Shown: piece by piece, positions 47,101 to 61,851 of the stretch
How the letters are laid out: each line of letters opens with the position of its first letter
Position numbering within the stretch: position 1 is the first letter of the stretch
Assembly: GCA_916610825.1 (NCBI GenBank)
Contig: OU744446.1
Location: forward strand, 7,590,309-7,654,308
Direction: 5' to 3'
DNA from: Haliclystus octoradiatus
Lineage: Eukaryota > Cnidaria > Staurozoa > Stauromedusae > Haliclystidae
DNA: 64,000 nt
Notes under the pieces: generated by a model
Told to the model about the DNA's origin: nothing
Database searches by the model: none
What the model saw: the letters and a program-made list of their open reading frames with translations, nothing else
Program-made: the position numbers and the translations under genes

Positions 47101-50100
47101 TAACGTGTTTCACTGTACTAGCCTACTTACATCACTACCATATAATTATAATTTGTCTAATAACATTAAATAATCTACTGATCAAATTCCTTCTTCAAAT
47201 CTCTGCTAGCTACGCCTACTACATTTTCATTAAGAATATTTTTGGAACAAAATCCCAAACATTTTAAACACTAAATGATGTAGGCCTACAAAATTTAATC
47301 CAAAAGCCAATGTGATACAGTGTTAATACAGTATTTACTTATTATTGTTTACCGTCAATTATTCACAGTCAAGTAATAGTTATCCTAAGATGATTTTGTA
47401 TTATTTTTTATGTAATTTAGATGATACAGTAGAAACTGTCTATAGTGGCACGTCTAGGGACTTTCAAAATGTATTGTATGTTATAGGTGATGTGCGGTTA
47501 TAGCCACTAAAATTATAAGAAGAAAAATACCAAAAATGTGATGAGGAACATTGATCAGTTAAAATTCAGTACATTCAAACCTGTTATAACGGTCACCTCT
47601 ATACAGTGGTCACCTGTCTAAAGTGGTCACTCTTGCAATGTCTAAAATAGTATTTTTCTATTGAACCAAACCTGTATATAAAGGCCACCTGTCTATAGTG
47701 GTCAGTTTATCTACCTCTCCTAGTGCAATACTTGGCGCTATCAGTTTGATCAACTTTGTTTCCCAATTGTCGATTCCAATCGAACACTTAACATGTAGAT
47801 TATTGATGCGTTGAATGATTAAATAAAACTGGAAGGTCATTTTGGAGAATCATAGAAGTTTGACATACATGTAGGCCTATCGTTTGTAAACACTAATGGC
47901 AATCTACAGTATTACTTTTTCATACAACATAGGCTACATGCTATAAAACTTTATTTACGATAATCAGTTTAACACAGAATTACAATCTCTTTAAGTGGAT
48001 TTCTGTTTTTCCTTCTTTGTTCAAGGATTTTCACGGCTGGACAAGATGGCATTGGCATTATCTGGGACTGCAAGGTATCCATCCAGTTTTATAAATACTC
48101 ATTACTAAAGTAACACATTCTCATTACTTGTTACCTTTAGAGTTATTTTAGGAGTAATCTACTGTATACGGTACCAATAACTACAAAAGTCTGTGTGCCG
48201 TCCAGTTTTCCACTATTTTCTCAGTCGGTTTCCAAGTGAGATATTTGAGTTACAATATATATCATTAGAATGTCTGTTTTCCAGTTGTGGTTCAGTCATG
48301 CTTCTATTGTATAGTTTGCTGTCTGTTTTGCATAACGAAATAAACTTTATTATTGAAGCTGTATTAAAGGAGCAACGTTGATTGGTGGTTGCTAGGCACT
48401 CAATTTGAATTAAGCTTTAAACGTAAATTCAACAATCAATATCAGTATGGCTTGAAATCTTAAGCTTCAGCATGGTTTCGGCACAGAAACAATACAAATG
48501 ACAAACACACGCCTGACTCTAAGCGTGTTGAGTCCACTTGTCATTTTTGCTTCTTTAATTGTATGGCTTCCATTTTCAATATCATAATTTCATTGGTTGT
48601 CAAATTCTGAAAATTATTTATCATATCTGTTATTTAATCTAACCCAGAAATGCAGTTGACTCATTGCTACAGTAGTAGTTTTATAAACTAATTTGTAATG
48701 CGTCATATTAAATGATGAGGATTACATTTCCCCAGGATATTCTCATTGGACATCTTTTCAAACAAACGGACACACGTTGTTCTAGATATTGATCGAGACA
48801 TCAGCTCTGAATAGCCTCTGATATAATGATGTTCCAATTTTGATTTCAAATTCACGCCAGTGGAGCATCAATGCATGTTATTTTATACTGTAGTAGACTA
48901 CACATGACTTTCTTAAATTCACACTATTCTGTAGCGTTCTTTACTTTTTTTTTATAACTTAGCTTAAGAAGAAGCTGTTTGAATTAACTGGACACAACCG
49001 CCATATTTCATGTGCAACTGTCCTAGAAGATAATTTAACTGTTGATAACTTGAATGGCCTTGAAGAGGAACGGCATGGGAAGATATTGTTAACAGCATCT
49101 TATGATAACACAATACGGGTAAACTTCTGCTATGCTTATTAAAATGGGTTAGAGGGAGAGTTAGTAGAAAGTATCGGTTTTGGAATTGTACAACTTCAGC
49201 CAATTTTATACTGGTCATCCAAAATTTCTCTTTATTTGTAGAACATCAATTAATATGAATTATCGCATTCAAACGCAGCTTTGAAGAATCAAGTTGCATA
49301 TTTTAATGAAAAAAGTATCCCCAAAAGATACTAATTTTTGTAACCATCATTTTATGAAACAAATAATGAATAGAGAGCTATGAATTTCAGCCTGGTAATT
49401 GCTACCCATGCGAAAAACAGCTCAGGAGTTCATGAACAGTTCATAAATGTTAAATGGCCCCAAATTTTTATAAACTATTCATGAAAATTGGTTACATTTA
49501 ATGTAGTTGATAGCTTTTTATTCATAATTTTATTAATTCTATGTAGTGATCATTAATGTCCATTATGCTAATTCAACTATTTTGACTAAACGGGCTTGAA
49601 GAATTAATTTTGTGGTGATGACCAACATTATTATTGAATTAAACTGACAGTAGAGCCATAGTACAGGAATAGTATGGTATCCTGGTTAACAATAGCTCTG
49701 CTAAAAAATCACTGAGTCCATGAATGGTTTGGTGAATAGTTCATGAAGAGTGCATTAACTTTTCATGAACATTAGATGCATTTTTTTTCATGAACCGTTG
49801 ATAAGCATTTCATGAACATTGGGTCACTTGACGTCTATAAATTGTTTTCACAGAGGTGCCGCTATCTCCATGTATTCTCTGTATAACTAGGGAGCTTTAG
49901 ATTGGTATCGGTGCCGTTTCAAGTTCGTGTTCAGTCGAGAAGAAGATTGGGTTCTACCAGTACTTGTTCTGTCAAAACAAGACGTTTAGATTCAACAAAG
50001 TAAAATTTTAGTTTCGGTTTTCCAAGTAAATAGAAAATTCAGTCATTTTTCAAATTCGTTATGATTTTATTTTATACCATTATATTTTTTTGTCTCTTTG

Positions 50101-53100
50101 GTTCATGTTTCGCGGCAGAAGATGTTCCAAAACGAGGAAATCAGTACAGGTTTCAGAGCAAAGGGGATTCCCCAATGTGCAGAGGTGATGCGCAGCGAGT
50201 AAGATGTACTCGTAACTGTCCTGTACTAAATCTAAACCTCCCTAATTCCCTTTCTCTGAATTTCTGTAGCTATGGGATTTGGATTCAGGCATGTGCATCA
50301 GGGTTATTACTGATCATACAAAGACTATACAGGTAAGAAGTAAGTAATTCAAATATTTATATAAAACTGAAATTTTTGTTCAAAAAAAACCTCAATTTAG
50401 CATGACAATTCCTCCTATTCTATCTTCAGTGTTTTCAATTCCATCAAATTTCATCATGCGTTCTCTGTTTTATATTAAAGGGTAACACCACACACTTGCC
50501 GTGTTTTGAAAGCAGACTTTTCTGAACAATTTTTATCCTAGAGTTTGCAGACACGTGAACCAACCAATGAAATTGCAGGATTAGGTTTAATTGTGACATC
50601 ATAATTTAGAATGATATTTCTCAATGATGGTTCTATTACAAGTTTTTCTTCCAAACCATTGTAACTTGCTGATTCCTGCATTGCATTCATCATATGCTTA
50701 GTTTGATTAATTTGTATCATATTGCCATCAAATGTTTAAAATGATTGATAGGCAAGTTTATATCAACCTTGTGAAAAATATTTTTTGAATAAATAACATT
50801 GATGAAATTTGAAAAGGCTTTTATTTCAATGTTAAGGTATACTGTAATTTACAATTGTTTGTGTTATGTTTCTTTCAGTGTTTCACTTTTCTACACAACC
50901 GTAAATTTTACTGCTCAGGTGGCGATTCATTATGTATTTGGAATCAGCATATGAGATTAAAATACACTTACAAGCATATAAGCCCGGATTGTAAGTAAAT
51001 ACATGTTTTTTATTTTACAGCTAGATACTTTAACATAAATGCATGCTGCACAGGTATTCATCCTTGAGTAGGCTCATTTGGTTTTCCCATGACATCAATT
51101 CAAGCACCAAATCTAAAAAGTTAATTTTGTCACTATCAAATTCACTGTCTTAACTTCTGTCTTAAGCTCTGGGCAAACGACGGCAACTTTTGTTCAACAA
51201 ATCTGTTTTTGTCTGACGTATGTTTTTCATGTTCTGAAGCAGTCTTTTCAAGAGCGGCTAAATGGGACCGACTTTCACAAGACTTTTCTAGAAAAACTCA
51301 GACTGAGCTTAAAAAGAAACCATGTAATGACCGCAACATCGAAAGAGTTCGATACATTTCGAATGAAATGGTTCGAAAAGGATAAGACGTTCGATAACAA
51401 AAATCCTTTGAAACACTTGGAAAATGTTTGATGGCCATCAAACACAATGCGACAAATAAAATACATAATGCAACACGTCAGACAAAATCGAAAGAGGCTA
51501 AACGACAAGGACTTTCGAAGGATTTAAAAGTGGCGCAAATGTTGCCGTCGTTTGCCCAGGCCTTTTGTCTTAATGTTGAAAAAGTTTATCATACAATCCT
51601 TCATCCCAGTAAATGTATTACCCAATATTATTTTATTTGAAGTACCCTTGCGAAAAAAGTTAGTAACAGTTCATGAAATTCATGAACTGTTCATGAAATT
51701 GAAAGCCAAGATAACGAGTAGAATGTGCTCACGAGCATGGTTGAATAAATAATTTTATTTATAATTTTTTTGTATAAAGAAAAAGCAGCGGTCGGGTTTA
51801 AATTACTAAAAAACTTTAGTAATTTACCATCTAAAAGTAGATTAGACATCTAAAAGTAGCTCCCCATTCTTGGTTACTTAATTTACATTTCAATTCTAAT
51901 CAGGCATCAAGTTCCTCTTACCAATACGCGGTGAAAAGGTTGTTGCTGCAACAGACAAATCAACGTTATGTATGTTATTTATTATGTCATCTATTCATTT
52001 AAATACAACCTAATGTAGACTTATGTTATATTTTTATTTTATTTTAAGAAAATTGTCGTAAAATTAAATGTATATAATGGACTTATCAAACAACATACAA
52101 TTAAGGGGACCGTAGTGCTCTCGTCTTTAAATATATTATTTCTATTTTATTCTATTCTATTCTATTCTATTCCTATTCTATTCTATTCTATTCTATTCTA
52201 TTCTATTCTATTCTATTCTATTCTATTCTATTCTATTCTATTCTATTCTATTCTATTCTATTCTATTCTATTCTATTCTATTCTATTCTATTCTATTCTA
52301 TTCTATTCTATTCTATTCTATTCTATTCTATTCTATTCTATTCTATCATCTAAAAATTATTTATATCATTTAAACACTGTCATATGCATCTAGTCTTACT
52401 GACAATAAAAAGCCAGTGCAATGATAGTCCATATAAATGTCATTAATTTAAAATTGCTTCTTTTGTATGATCATTTTGATGAACCTTGTCTTGTAAGTTT
52501 TGAACTGAATTCTTCAAAGGCATAACATCGACCAACAGCCTTTGCACTCGGTCTTTGAATGTTGTGAGTGATTCACTACAGCTATTTTTGACTTCAAAAA
52601 TGACATTGGTTTTTCAACTTTGAGCCCGCAAAGCGCTATGTCAATTGTATGCCTTTAAGTGTAACCTTTATTAAAATTTACTTTGATTTTTTTAGTTTTG
52701 AATGATGCTTAGCAATGCCCCATGAAATGCGGTCTGTGTGTTAGGTTGCATATCTCCAAATCCTGGAGGAGGAGAGTGACATCCCCCAATAAAATTTTTT
52801 GACTAATATTGCATGCATTTTTGAGACAAAAAATTACAAAACTGTGCAATTTTGAAGGTATTACAATACTGAAGATCACAAATATGCAAATGCCACACCT
52901 TTTACCAAGCAAAGTTGACAAACCCCCCTTCCTCAGGCAGAAACACATGGATCACCGTGCTCCTGTACCATCAATATATTTGTCTTCATTGACATATGTT
53001 TTTTTTGTTATTATTTTTTAGCTGTGTATAATATCTTAATTGAGGATAATAAACGTGTTCAAGTAAACGTCTGTGCAAAGTTATCATCCCATCGAGAATC

Positions 53101-56100
53101 AATTACATCATTGATAAAGGTTTCAGGTTTGTCTCTATTCAAAGCATTCCATGTCAGTCTATCCTCAAAATACACACTCATGAGGTTCACAGAAAAGTTC
53201 ATGAATATTTTCTTGGGGTTCATTCGTGAGCAATTCATAAACAGTTCATGGAAATGAAATTAATTCGATTTAGAACAAGTCATGAACTTTTACAAGTAGT
53301 AGATGTGCTATTTTTAGTAATTCATTTTTTTAGAATTATTCGCTAACTGCTGTGTTCCTCTGATGAGAATTTCATCAATTCATAACATCTGGGACATTTT
53401 GCACGAAGCAGTTACATAATCTGTTCAGTTATTTATGAAGCTAGTTCATTGAAGAGTTCATGAACTGCTTGTAAATGAAATCAGAGCTGTAAAATTACTG
53501 CTAAAATAGTAAGTTATTACAATTACAATAGGGGATGTGCATCAAAATTTTACATGTAGATTTTATTATCGTTTACTAATAGTGATCCTGAATACCGGAA
53601 GGCTAGAGAAAACTCGGAAGAAAATTAATGATTTATTGATCAAACATGTTATATGATCCAGGAAGGCTAAACCTTTTGCCAGACAGTGCATAATGGTACA
53701 AGTAGAAAATTGAGCCATTTAACGTTCATGAACTGTTCATGATCTCCTGAACTGTTTTAGCAGGGGTAACTGTATCGAATTAAAAAATACACTTTTTTAG
53801 ATTCCTTATTTGCTTCATCATCTCATGACGGCACAATCAATATTTGGACAGCATTTCAAATTGAAGAATTTAGACAATTTAATTTTCATGAAGTTTATGA
53901 AGACAAAGTCAATAGAATGGCATTGCACCACGTCCATGCAATGATTACTATTGAAGAGGTAAATGGATCACTTTGATTGTTTTCCAAATTTTTGGTTACA
54001 GTTTTTTAATCCTGATAAGATTTCAATTGTTTCATTGTGAATTCCTACCACTGGATATTTTCATGAACAATTCATGAAGTTTGTGGGTGTGGAGGGGGAG
54101 GATTTGGGATTTCACTTATCCAAATTACACTTATGCGGGCTACACTGTTACAATGTACAACCAAATAATGTGTCTTTCAGGTCCTTCTTATTTTATAAGT
54201 ATTTGAATTAACAGATAGTTATTGCTTTTGGGGTCTCGTCAGTGATTTGGGAATTTTAAATTGTAAAACATAATCCTTTTTACCATGTACAAACTCATGT
54301 TATTGGTAGACATACCTGTGTGTATCGATTTGAACATTTGAAAAATATAATTCATATTTCTGCACACCCGTGGTATATTCCCTATATTTTACATATGTCA
54401 AATAGTGTTGTTAATAAAAATTCTAATTTTTATATTTTTATATTCAGAGGTATGTTGCTGCTGCGACTGGAAATGGATTTGCAATTTATGATGTGTTTCA
54501 AGGTAATCCAATAAAGATACCATTTGTGATCTAGTATATATTCTTTTGTTGTTAGTTAGTAGTAATTGAGGTGGTATTGCCCTACTGTAGGCATCTTTAC
54601 CAGATGAGTGGCTTCTTTTGCTAAGAGGAAAGAATACCCCTGCGAAAACAGTTCAGGAGTTCATGAATGTTAAATGGCCCCAAATTTTCATGAACTGTTC
54701 ATGAACTGTCTGTGAGTGTTCATGAACTGTTCATGAACAGTTCAGGAAAATTGGAGCCATTTAACGTTCATGAAATGTTCATGAACTCCTGAACTGTTTT
54801 TCACAGGGGTACTGATCTCAGGTGCAACATTGCTAATCAATTTCAACTGATAAGTCTCGATTGCCAATGTGCAGCTAGTTTATAATGTAATTCCCTCTGG
54901 ACCTGCCATCCTTAGATAGTACTCACTTGATGTTTTACATGAGGTCCATGCTGAGTCGAGTTATGAACTGTTCATGAACTTTTATCACACATACCGAGAT
55001 GCCTTCTTTAACAAAATGTGTGTTGTATATTGTTGTAGGACGTTGTATTGTCAATCAGCCATCTGCTCACCATTCTGATATCACATGTTTGGCTCTTATT
55101 AAAAATGGGTATGTACGTACAATACCGTTAAAGTAAACACTTACCCGCATGCATTATTTTGCAAGCACATGATGTATAATATCATAACAGTAGGATGATT
55201 GCGTAATTGAACACAATACTGTGTATAATCAAATGTTCAAGGAACAAATGAACTGTCAATTCACCATTCATCATATTACAACTTATTTCTACAATCCAAT
55301 CAAATTTACTACAGTGAAACCTGTATATAACAGCCAGCTACTAGAGGTAGATAAATTGACCACTATAGACAGGTGGTCTTTATATGCAGGTTTGATTCAA
55401 TAGAAAATACTATTGAAGACATTGTTAGAGTGACCACTATAGACAGGTGGCTGCTGTATAGAGGTGACCATTATAACAGACTTTGGATTTCTGAAGCAGG
55501 GTTTTATTAGAAATATGATTACGATTTTGATTGTATATGGCAAAGTATACTAATAGAAACAACCGCCCAATGTGTTCAGTGAAAGGAAAAATATAGTTCA
55601 TTGAAGTAGCTCATAATGTATTCATTAATAATTCTTAAGCAGTGTTTTGCATGTGATATTTTTATTTTGTAATGTAATTTTTCACAGAAATTCATGTGGC
55701 TGATGATACGTACATCGACCTGAAGTAAATGATTCTTTGACCAAATGCTGTACAGAAGCATATAATAAATATTGCTGATCTAGAAACAAACAGACGTTAC
55801 CACTTATGAACTTTATGGACATCCATGAACCGTTCATGAACCCTTGAATGAACTGTTAATGCATGAACAATAAATGACTTGTTTTCATGAACAGATCATT
55901 AAAGTCCTGTTCATGAAAATAGGTACCCAGTATACAGTAGTTACAGTCCATGAACTGTTTTCGCAGGAGTGATGCTCAGCCGGCTTAGATAATTATCTGA
56001 TTTATGCTTACTTATATACATGAATACATTGCGTATAGTATTGCTTTCTAATTTCCAGAGAATTCCTTGTCACTGCTTCAAATGACTCAAGTATAAGACT

Positions 56101-58445
56101 ATGGGCATCTCCTGTTTTACAAATTAATCGTAAGTAACTTTAATTTTATATCTGTTTGCCAAGTCGCTGCAGGAAAATATAATTAGTTCATGAACAAAAC
56201 TGCAATGAACTTTTCATGAACTTTATGATCCATTTATACACACATTGATGGAACGAGGGAAAATCATCAGTCTTAATGCAAACATGTTCTGTCTTAATCA
56301 AGTAATTTAGAATGACTGTACCTTACCCATAGTTGCTGCATTTCAATTTTCAAATGCTTAGAATCAAGTCATTGCTTGAGTCCAGAGTCTGACAAAAGTG
56401 GGGATCCTGGCATCGTAGATCTCTGAAGGCTAGTGCAAGTTCAGAACGAAATTGTATAATCTTCTGATTCACAGGTCAAACCTCAACAAAAAATTCAGAA
56501 GAAAATGTTGAGAGTTTTCAAGATACCGGAAGTGTAAATCTTTTGTCGGACACTGCCCAAGTCCTTACCCTTTTCAAGTTTATTTATGTTGAAATTTGTT
56601 TTTCTTTCAGCCTCTGATACAGAAATCAAAGGCGTATCGCCAATGACATTATTATTAGGTCAAAGGTATGTTTCTGTTTTCAATTTCTAGGAACACACAC
56701 CTCTCTGTAAATATAAATAATATATAGCTGTAGTATCACTAGTATGAATGACAATCGCATTATTTGATTGTGCTTTTCCTCTTTGCCAAATATATTTGTA
56801 CATAAAAGCCAGAAATCACTGTCAAGTAGGCCTGACAAATACGCTTGTAAAAAAGATAACATTGAGATTGACAGAAACACAACTGTAAAATGCTACATAT
56901 CTGCATGTTCTTCACGAAAACGTTCTTTGAGCTGATAGGAATTCCCTTTCAACGGTTTCGAAGCATGTGGGGTTCGTCTCAACACAGCTGAAAACCGACG
57001 TCACACATCAGTGTGTTCTGAAGCGGATCTACTTTGGATCCTAATTTTTATACCAAAGTAGCCTTAACTGTATATTCTATTTAACATATGTATGTTGTAT
57101 GACTAACTTATTCTTTGAATGTCTAATTTCAACCCATAGAGTTACAGAGGCGTCAAATAGTCCACTGAGTCTTCAACTGGTTGGTGAATGTATGGCTCAT
57201 TCTAGAGGTGTTCAGGTTTGTGTTACCCTATTCTCCTAGATCTTGAAAGGGTGAAGCAAATTCAGAGAGAACTAAATATCTTTTTGATTTATAGGCTAAA
57301 CCTTTAATACATTCTAGGATTACGTAACAACACTTTCTCAGACACTGCCCAGGCCCATGCATAAAGGGAAACAGTACGAGCCTCCGACCTATGCAATTTA
57401 CCCTTAAATCATCTCATAAACTCTGATTTATAATACAATTGTCAGAAGAAATTAGGAAACATGATTTTTCAATTCGTTTTGAAAACAATTTGAATCTTCA
57501 GAAAATGGATCAGTACCGTAATAGATCATGCCCTAATAGTTGGGTCATTTTTTTCATGCCCGGGTAACTCACCCTCCTTATAAACTCTTAGGTTCCTTTA
57601 CCATTCTATTAGATCTTTAGTATTGTATATCATGTTCTGTCAATGTTTCAGCATTTGGCTTACTGTGGACCTGAAGGACTTGCATCATGTGGTCTAGATG
57701 GTCTTGTTATATTGTGGAAGGTGAATGAATATAAGTCAATCAGATTTATTTGGTTTTGTATTCTACTTTAACTTGTTGTCTTGTGACTCCAGTACGGTCA
57801 GGCATAATTGCCACGCAAGTCATGCTCAAGGGTGATAAGAGATTTAGAATCCTGGAGAAACTTAACAGACCACCCAATTCCATAATACAGTTTAAAATAT
57901 TTAAGTAATTACTAAAAATGAATGAAGCACAGTTCATGAATGTTGAATGATTCCTTTTGTTAATTGTTCATAAAAATTGGGGGATTTAGTTTCAACAAAC
58001 TGTCACATAAATGCAAGATACAACAGCTTTGCTGAATTGCCAATCAAAGTTTATGAACTAGTTTTGTCAGATTTCCTACTCCCATTTCAGGGGTGGCACT
58101 TGTGCAAGTCAAGGGTGTCACCAGGATTTCTCCAATAAGGGGGACCATTTATAGAAAATATTTGAAAACTGCTTGGAAAAGCACCACAAATTTCCTTGAC
58201 AGCAAAAAATTGAAGAAAATCTAGAGGATCCAAATGTAGGAAGTTTCAGTACTTTTTCAATCATTTTTTATAAACCTTTTCAAGGAAATCCTGTAAATCC
58301 GTTGCCGGGTAAAACTCAAAATAAGATGGTTAAAATTGAGTTGATGCTATCTTTATTTATATCATAGGATGGGACAATTGAAGCTGAAAGGTTCAATTAT
58401 GCAGTTAGAGAGGTGATTGCAAGGCGTGGCATTTTTAGCTGTTAA
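44195..58445 (+). CDS. WDR41: WD repeat-containing protein 41
   Basis: Sixteen exons in frame: 44195-44263, 45913-46028, 48026-48074, 48963-49118, 50270-50332, 50879-50990, 51904-51969, 53022-53126, 53801-53958, 54448-54502, 55039-55108, 56059-56129, 56611-56665, 57140-57215, 57652-57720, 58368-58445. They encode 455 residues, close to the roughly 459 of vertebrate WDR41. Matches run in order: 'NPYTRLCIL' with 'HSDLV', 'GQDGIGIIWD', 'LTGHNRHIS', 'ILLTASYDNTIRLWD', 'CSGGDSLCIWN', 'SSSHDGTINIW', 'ATGNGFAIYDV', 'TASNDSSIRLWASP', 'CGLDGLVILWK'. These are WD40 blades ending in the usual W-D or I-W. WDR41 binds SMCR8 in the C9orf72-SMCR8-WDR41 complex and recruits it to lysosomes through the transporter PQLC2. 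The C-terminal tail after the last blade is short. Introns are packed with repeat elements. Confidence 0.94.
44630..44905. repeat. GC-rich imperfect foldback in WDR41 intron 1
   Basis: GCGAGCCCATGATCC with CAGTCTGCAAAGAATGGCA near 44645-44680 pairs with the complement of TGCCATGCTTTGCAGACCGG and CCCATGAT near 44865-44890. Both flank GAGATCTCGAGGGCG / ATCTCGAGGGCGC words. It is the GC-richest stretch of the intron. The open frame on its minus strand has no recognisable domain. Confidence 0.6.
45027..45321. mobile_element. hAT-like MITE with perfect 8-bp TSD
   Basis: The body 45035-45313 begins TAGCCTGC and ends GCAGGCTA. It is flanked by CTGAAATG on both sides (45027-45034 and 45314-45321), a perfect 8-bp duplication as made by hAT transposases. 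Blocks such as TCTGCGCA, GAATTTAG and GTGATTGGCTA are shared with the next copy at 45578. It lies in WDR41 intron 1. Confidence 0.85.
45570..45881. mobile_element. hAT-like MITE, second copy
   Basis: The body 45578-45872 begins TAGCCTGCATGCAGAC and ends CACGCAGGCTA. Flanks TCTTACCA (45570-45577) and TTTTACCA (45874-45881) form an 8-bp duplication with one mismatch. It has the same family and orientation as the copy 250 bp upstream. The mismatch suggests an older insertion. Confidence 0.75.
46172..46335. repeat. TTCATGAAC palindromic repeat copy
   Basis: It is dense in AGTTCATGAAC and GAACTGTTCATGAAC, starting CTCCTGAGAAAAAGC. It belongs to the family described at 54635-54811. It lies next to the pogo-type element at 46352. 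Confidence 0.65.
46352..47117. mobile_element. 766-bp pogo-type non-autonomous transposon
   Basis: It begins TACAGTGAAACCTCTTTAAT followed by ATCACC, and ends GATATTAACGTGTTTCACTGTA. The ends are inverted copies of TACAGTGAAACnnnTTAATATCAC, with TA at both borders as for pogo/Tc1 elements. Internal ATATCAC words repeat near the left end. The minus frame at 46787-46587 shows no transposase motif I can name. It lies in WDR41 intron 2. Confidence 0.75.
47430..47720. repeat. Pogo-type repeats with GGTCACC arms
   Basis: TACAGTAGAAACTGTCTATA at 47430 is followed at 47577-47720 by CCTGTTATAACGGTCACC, GTGGTCACCTGTCTA and CCTGTATATAAAGGCCACC blocks. The same blocks occur at 55312-55490 and 4086-4152. 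Left and right halves are inverted versions of one another around a TTCTATTGAA-type centre. Confidence 0.65.
48364..48558. mobile_element. TTAA-flanked MITE, diverged third copy
   Basis: The ends TTAA-AGGAGCAACGTTGAT and TCATTTTTGCTTCT-TTAA match the TTAA family at 14459 and 22510. The interior is more diverged. It lies in WDR41 intron 3. Confidence 0.6.
49404..49855. repeat. TTCATGAAC family, long copy
   Basis: It begins CTACCCATGCGAAAAACAGC and ends TTGTTTTCACAGAGGTG. The interior holds GTTCATGAACATT-type words at both ends and unrelated sequence in the centre. This may be a larger family member or two nested copies. It lies in WDR41 intron 4. Confidence 0.6.
50061..50269 (+). other. Candidate secreted Cys-containing mini-ORF in a WDR41 intron
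   Basis: An ATG at 50061 opens with a good signal-peptide shape ('MILFYTIIFFCLFGSCFAA') followed by 'EDVPKRG' and a segment with three spaced Cys ('MCRGDAQRVRCTRNC'). The frame then runs into WDR41 exon 5 in a different reading frame from WDR41, so a nested gene would have to splice out first. GCGA-GTAAGA near 50200 is a possible donor. I found no partner exon. It may be a nested gene, a relic, or chance. Confidence 0.3.
51646..51700. repeat. TTCATGAAC family fragment
   Basis: The fragment reads ACCCTTGCGAAAAAAGTTAG and then CAGTTCATGAAATTCATGAA. It is a short member of the family at 54635-54811, in WDR41 intron 6. Confidence 0.55.
52140..52347. repeat. (TTCTA)n pentanucleotide microsatellite
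   Basis: About 40 tandem copies of TTCTA with one interruption (TTCCTA at about 52169). The frame on it (FYSILFYSI repeats) is not a gene. It lies in WDR41 intron 7. Confidence 0.98.
52513..52662. repeat. MITE-like repeat with AAAGGCATAACAT ends
   Basis: It begins CAAAGGCATAACATCGACCA and ends GTCAATTGTATGCCTTTAA, giving inverted AAAGGCATA ends. A relative begins TTAAAGGCATAACATTGACC at 62964. The right flank is TTAA, so it may belong to a TTAA-targeting family. It lies in WDR41 intron 7. Confidence 0.6.
53160..53770. repeat. Cluster of TTCATGAAC family fragments
   Basis: CATGAGGTTCAC...GTTCATGAATATTT at 53177, CAGTTCATGGAAATGAAAT at 53233, GAAGAGTTCATGAACTGCTT at 53451 and CATTTAACGTTCATGAACTG to CTCCTGAACTGTTTTAGCAG at 53697-53765 are pieces of one family. 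A copy of the 14240-type repeat lies between them (53583-53690). Confidence 0.55.
54635..54811. mobile_element. TTCATGAAC MITE, cleanest copy, TA-flanked
   Basis: Body 54637-54809 starts CCCCTGCGAAAACAGTTCAG and ends CTGAACTGTTTTTCACAGGGG. Both ends read inward as GGAGTTCATGAA, giving terminal inverted repeats of about 30 bp with few differences. TA borders each end, as for Tc1/mariner-type insertions. The middle is built of GTTCATGAACTGTTCATGAAC words that are palindromes themselves, so a transcript would fold along its full length. It lies in WDR41 intron 10. Confidence 0.85.
55312..55490. repeat. Pogo-type GGTCACC MITE
   Basis: It begins TACAGTGAAACCTGTATATA with ACAGCC and ends GAGGTGACCATTATAACAG. 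The halves are inverted: GACCACTATAGACAGGTGG occurs twice, in the two halves. It matches 47577-47720. It lies in WDR41 intron 11. Confidence 0.7.
55803..55972. repeat. TTCATGAAC family copy
   Basis: CTTATGAACTTTATGGACAT leads into CCGTTCATGAACCC words and an end CATGAACTGTTTTCGCAGGAG. It is a diverged member of the family at 54635, in WDR41 intron 11. Confidence 0.6.
57920..58075. repeat. Degenerate TTCATGAAC family copy
   Basis: It holds CACAGTTCATGAATGTTGAA and AATTGTTCATAAAAATTGGG, with weak matches to the family consensus. It lies in WDR41 intron 15. Confidence 0.4.
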
Positions 58446-58930
58446 CATTTTACATATTATGGTATTAGCTTTATAGCTGGTGAATATTTCAACATTGCTG
58501 CTTGTATTCAAATTTCACAGCATGATTTTTATAGAGATTGGAATTTGTAATTAGAATAATATATTTTATGACAGTTTTGTTAATTGTAAATTTATTGATA
58601 CAAAATTGATTATCCATCCTTATTTTTAAATGCAAAATGAATCGGAGAAGATCATTGATAATAGCATTTCTGACATTACTATGTAAACTAAAATGTGAGC
58701 TGCCACTGCCAGTCTCATCTCATAGAAACATCATCTGCACCAATCCAACAAAGTTATTATTGCAAATGAAATCACATATTGCTTGGGCAGTAGCCAAGAG
58801 CAATTGGGCATTGCAAAGAAATAATTCACAAGAAGTTGGATATGTTCGCAGCAGAAGAACAGGAAGGGAAAGAGACAAGAAAAAACACCAATTTGTAGCT
58901 ACACACACTATGTAATTACATTTTCAATGC

Positions 58931-61851
<2,921 letters not shown>

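Noticed and set aside
52115-52393. Open frame of FYSIL repeats
   Set aside because: It is a translation of the (TTCTA)n microsatellite.
53022-53119. Earlier donor (AAG-GTTTCA) for WDR41 exon 8
   Set aside because: It breaks the reading frame of the next exon; the donor at 53126 (TTCAG-GTTTGT) keeps frame and the conserved blade sequence.
58637-58915. 92-residue plus-strand open frame between WDR41 and RPS17
   Set aside because: It overlaps the RPS17 3' UTR on the opposite strand, has no recognisable domain and no splice partners.
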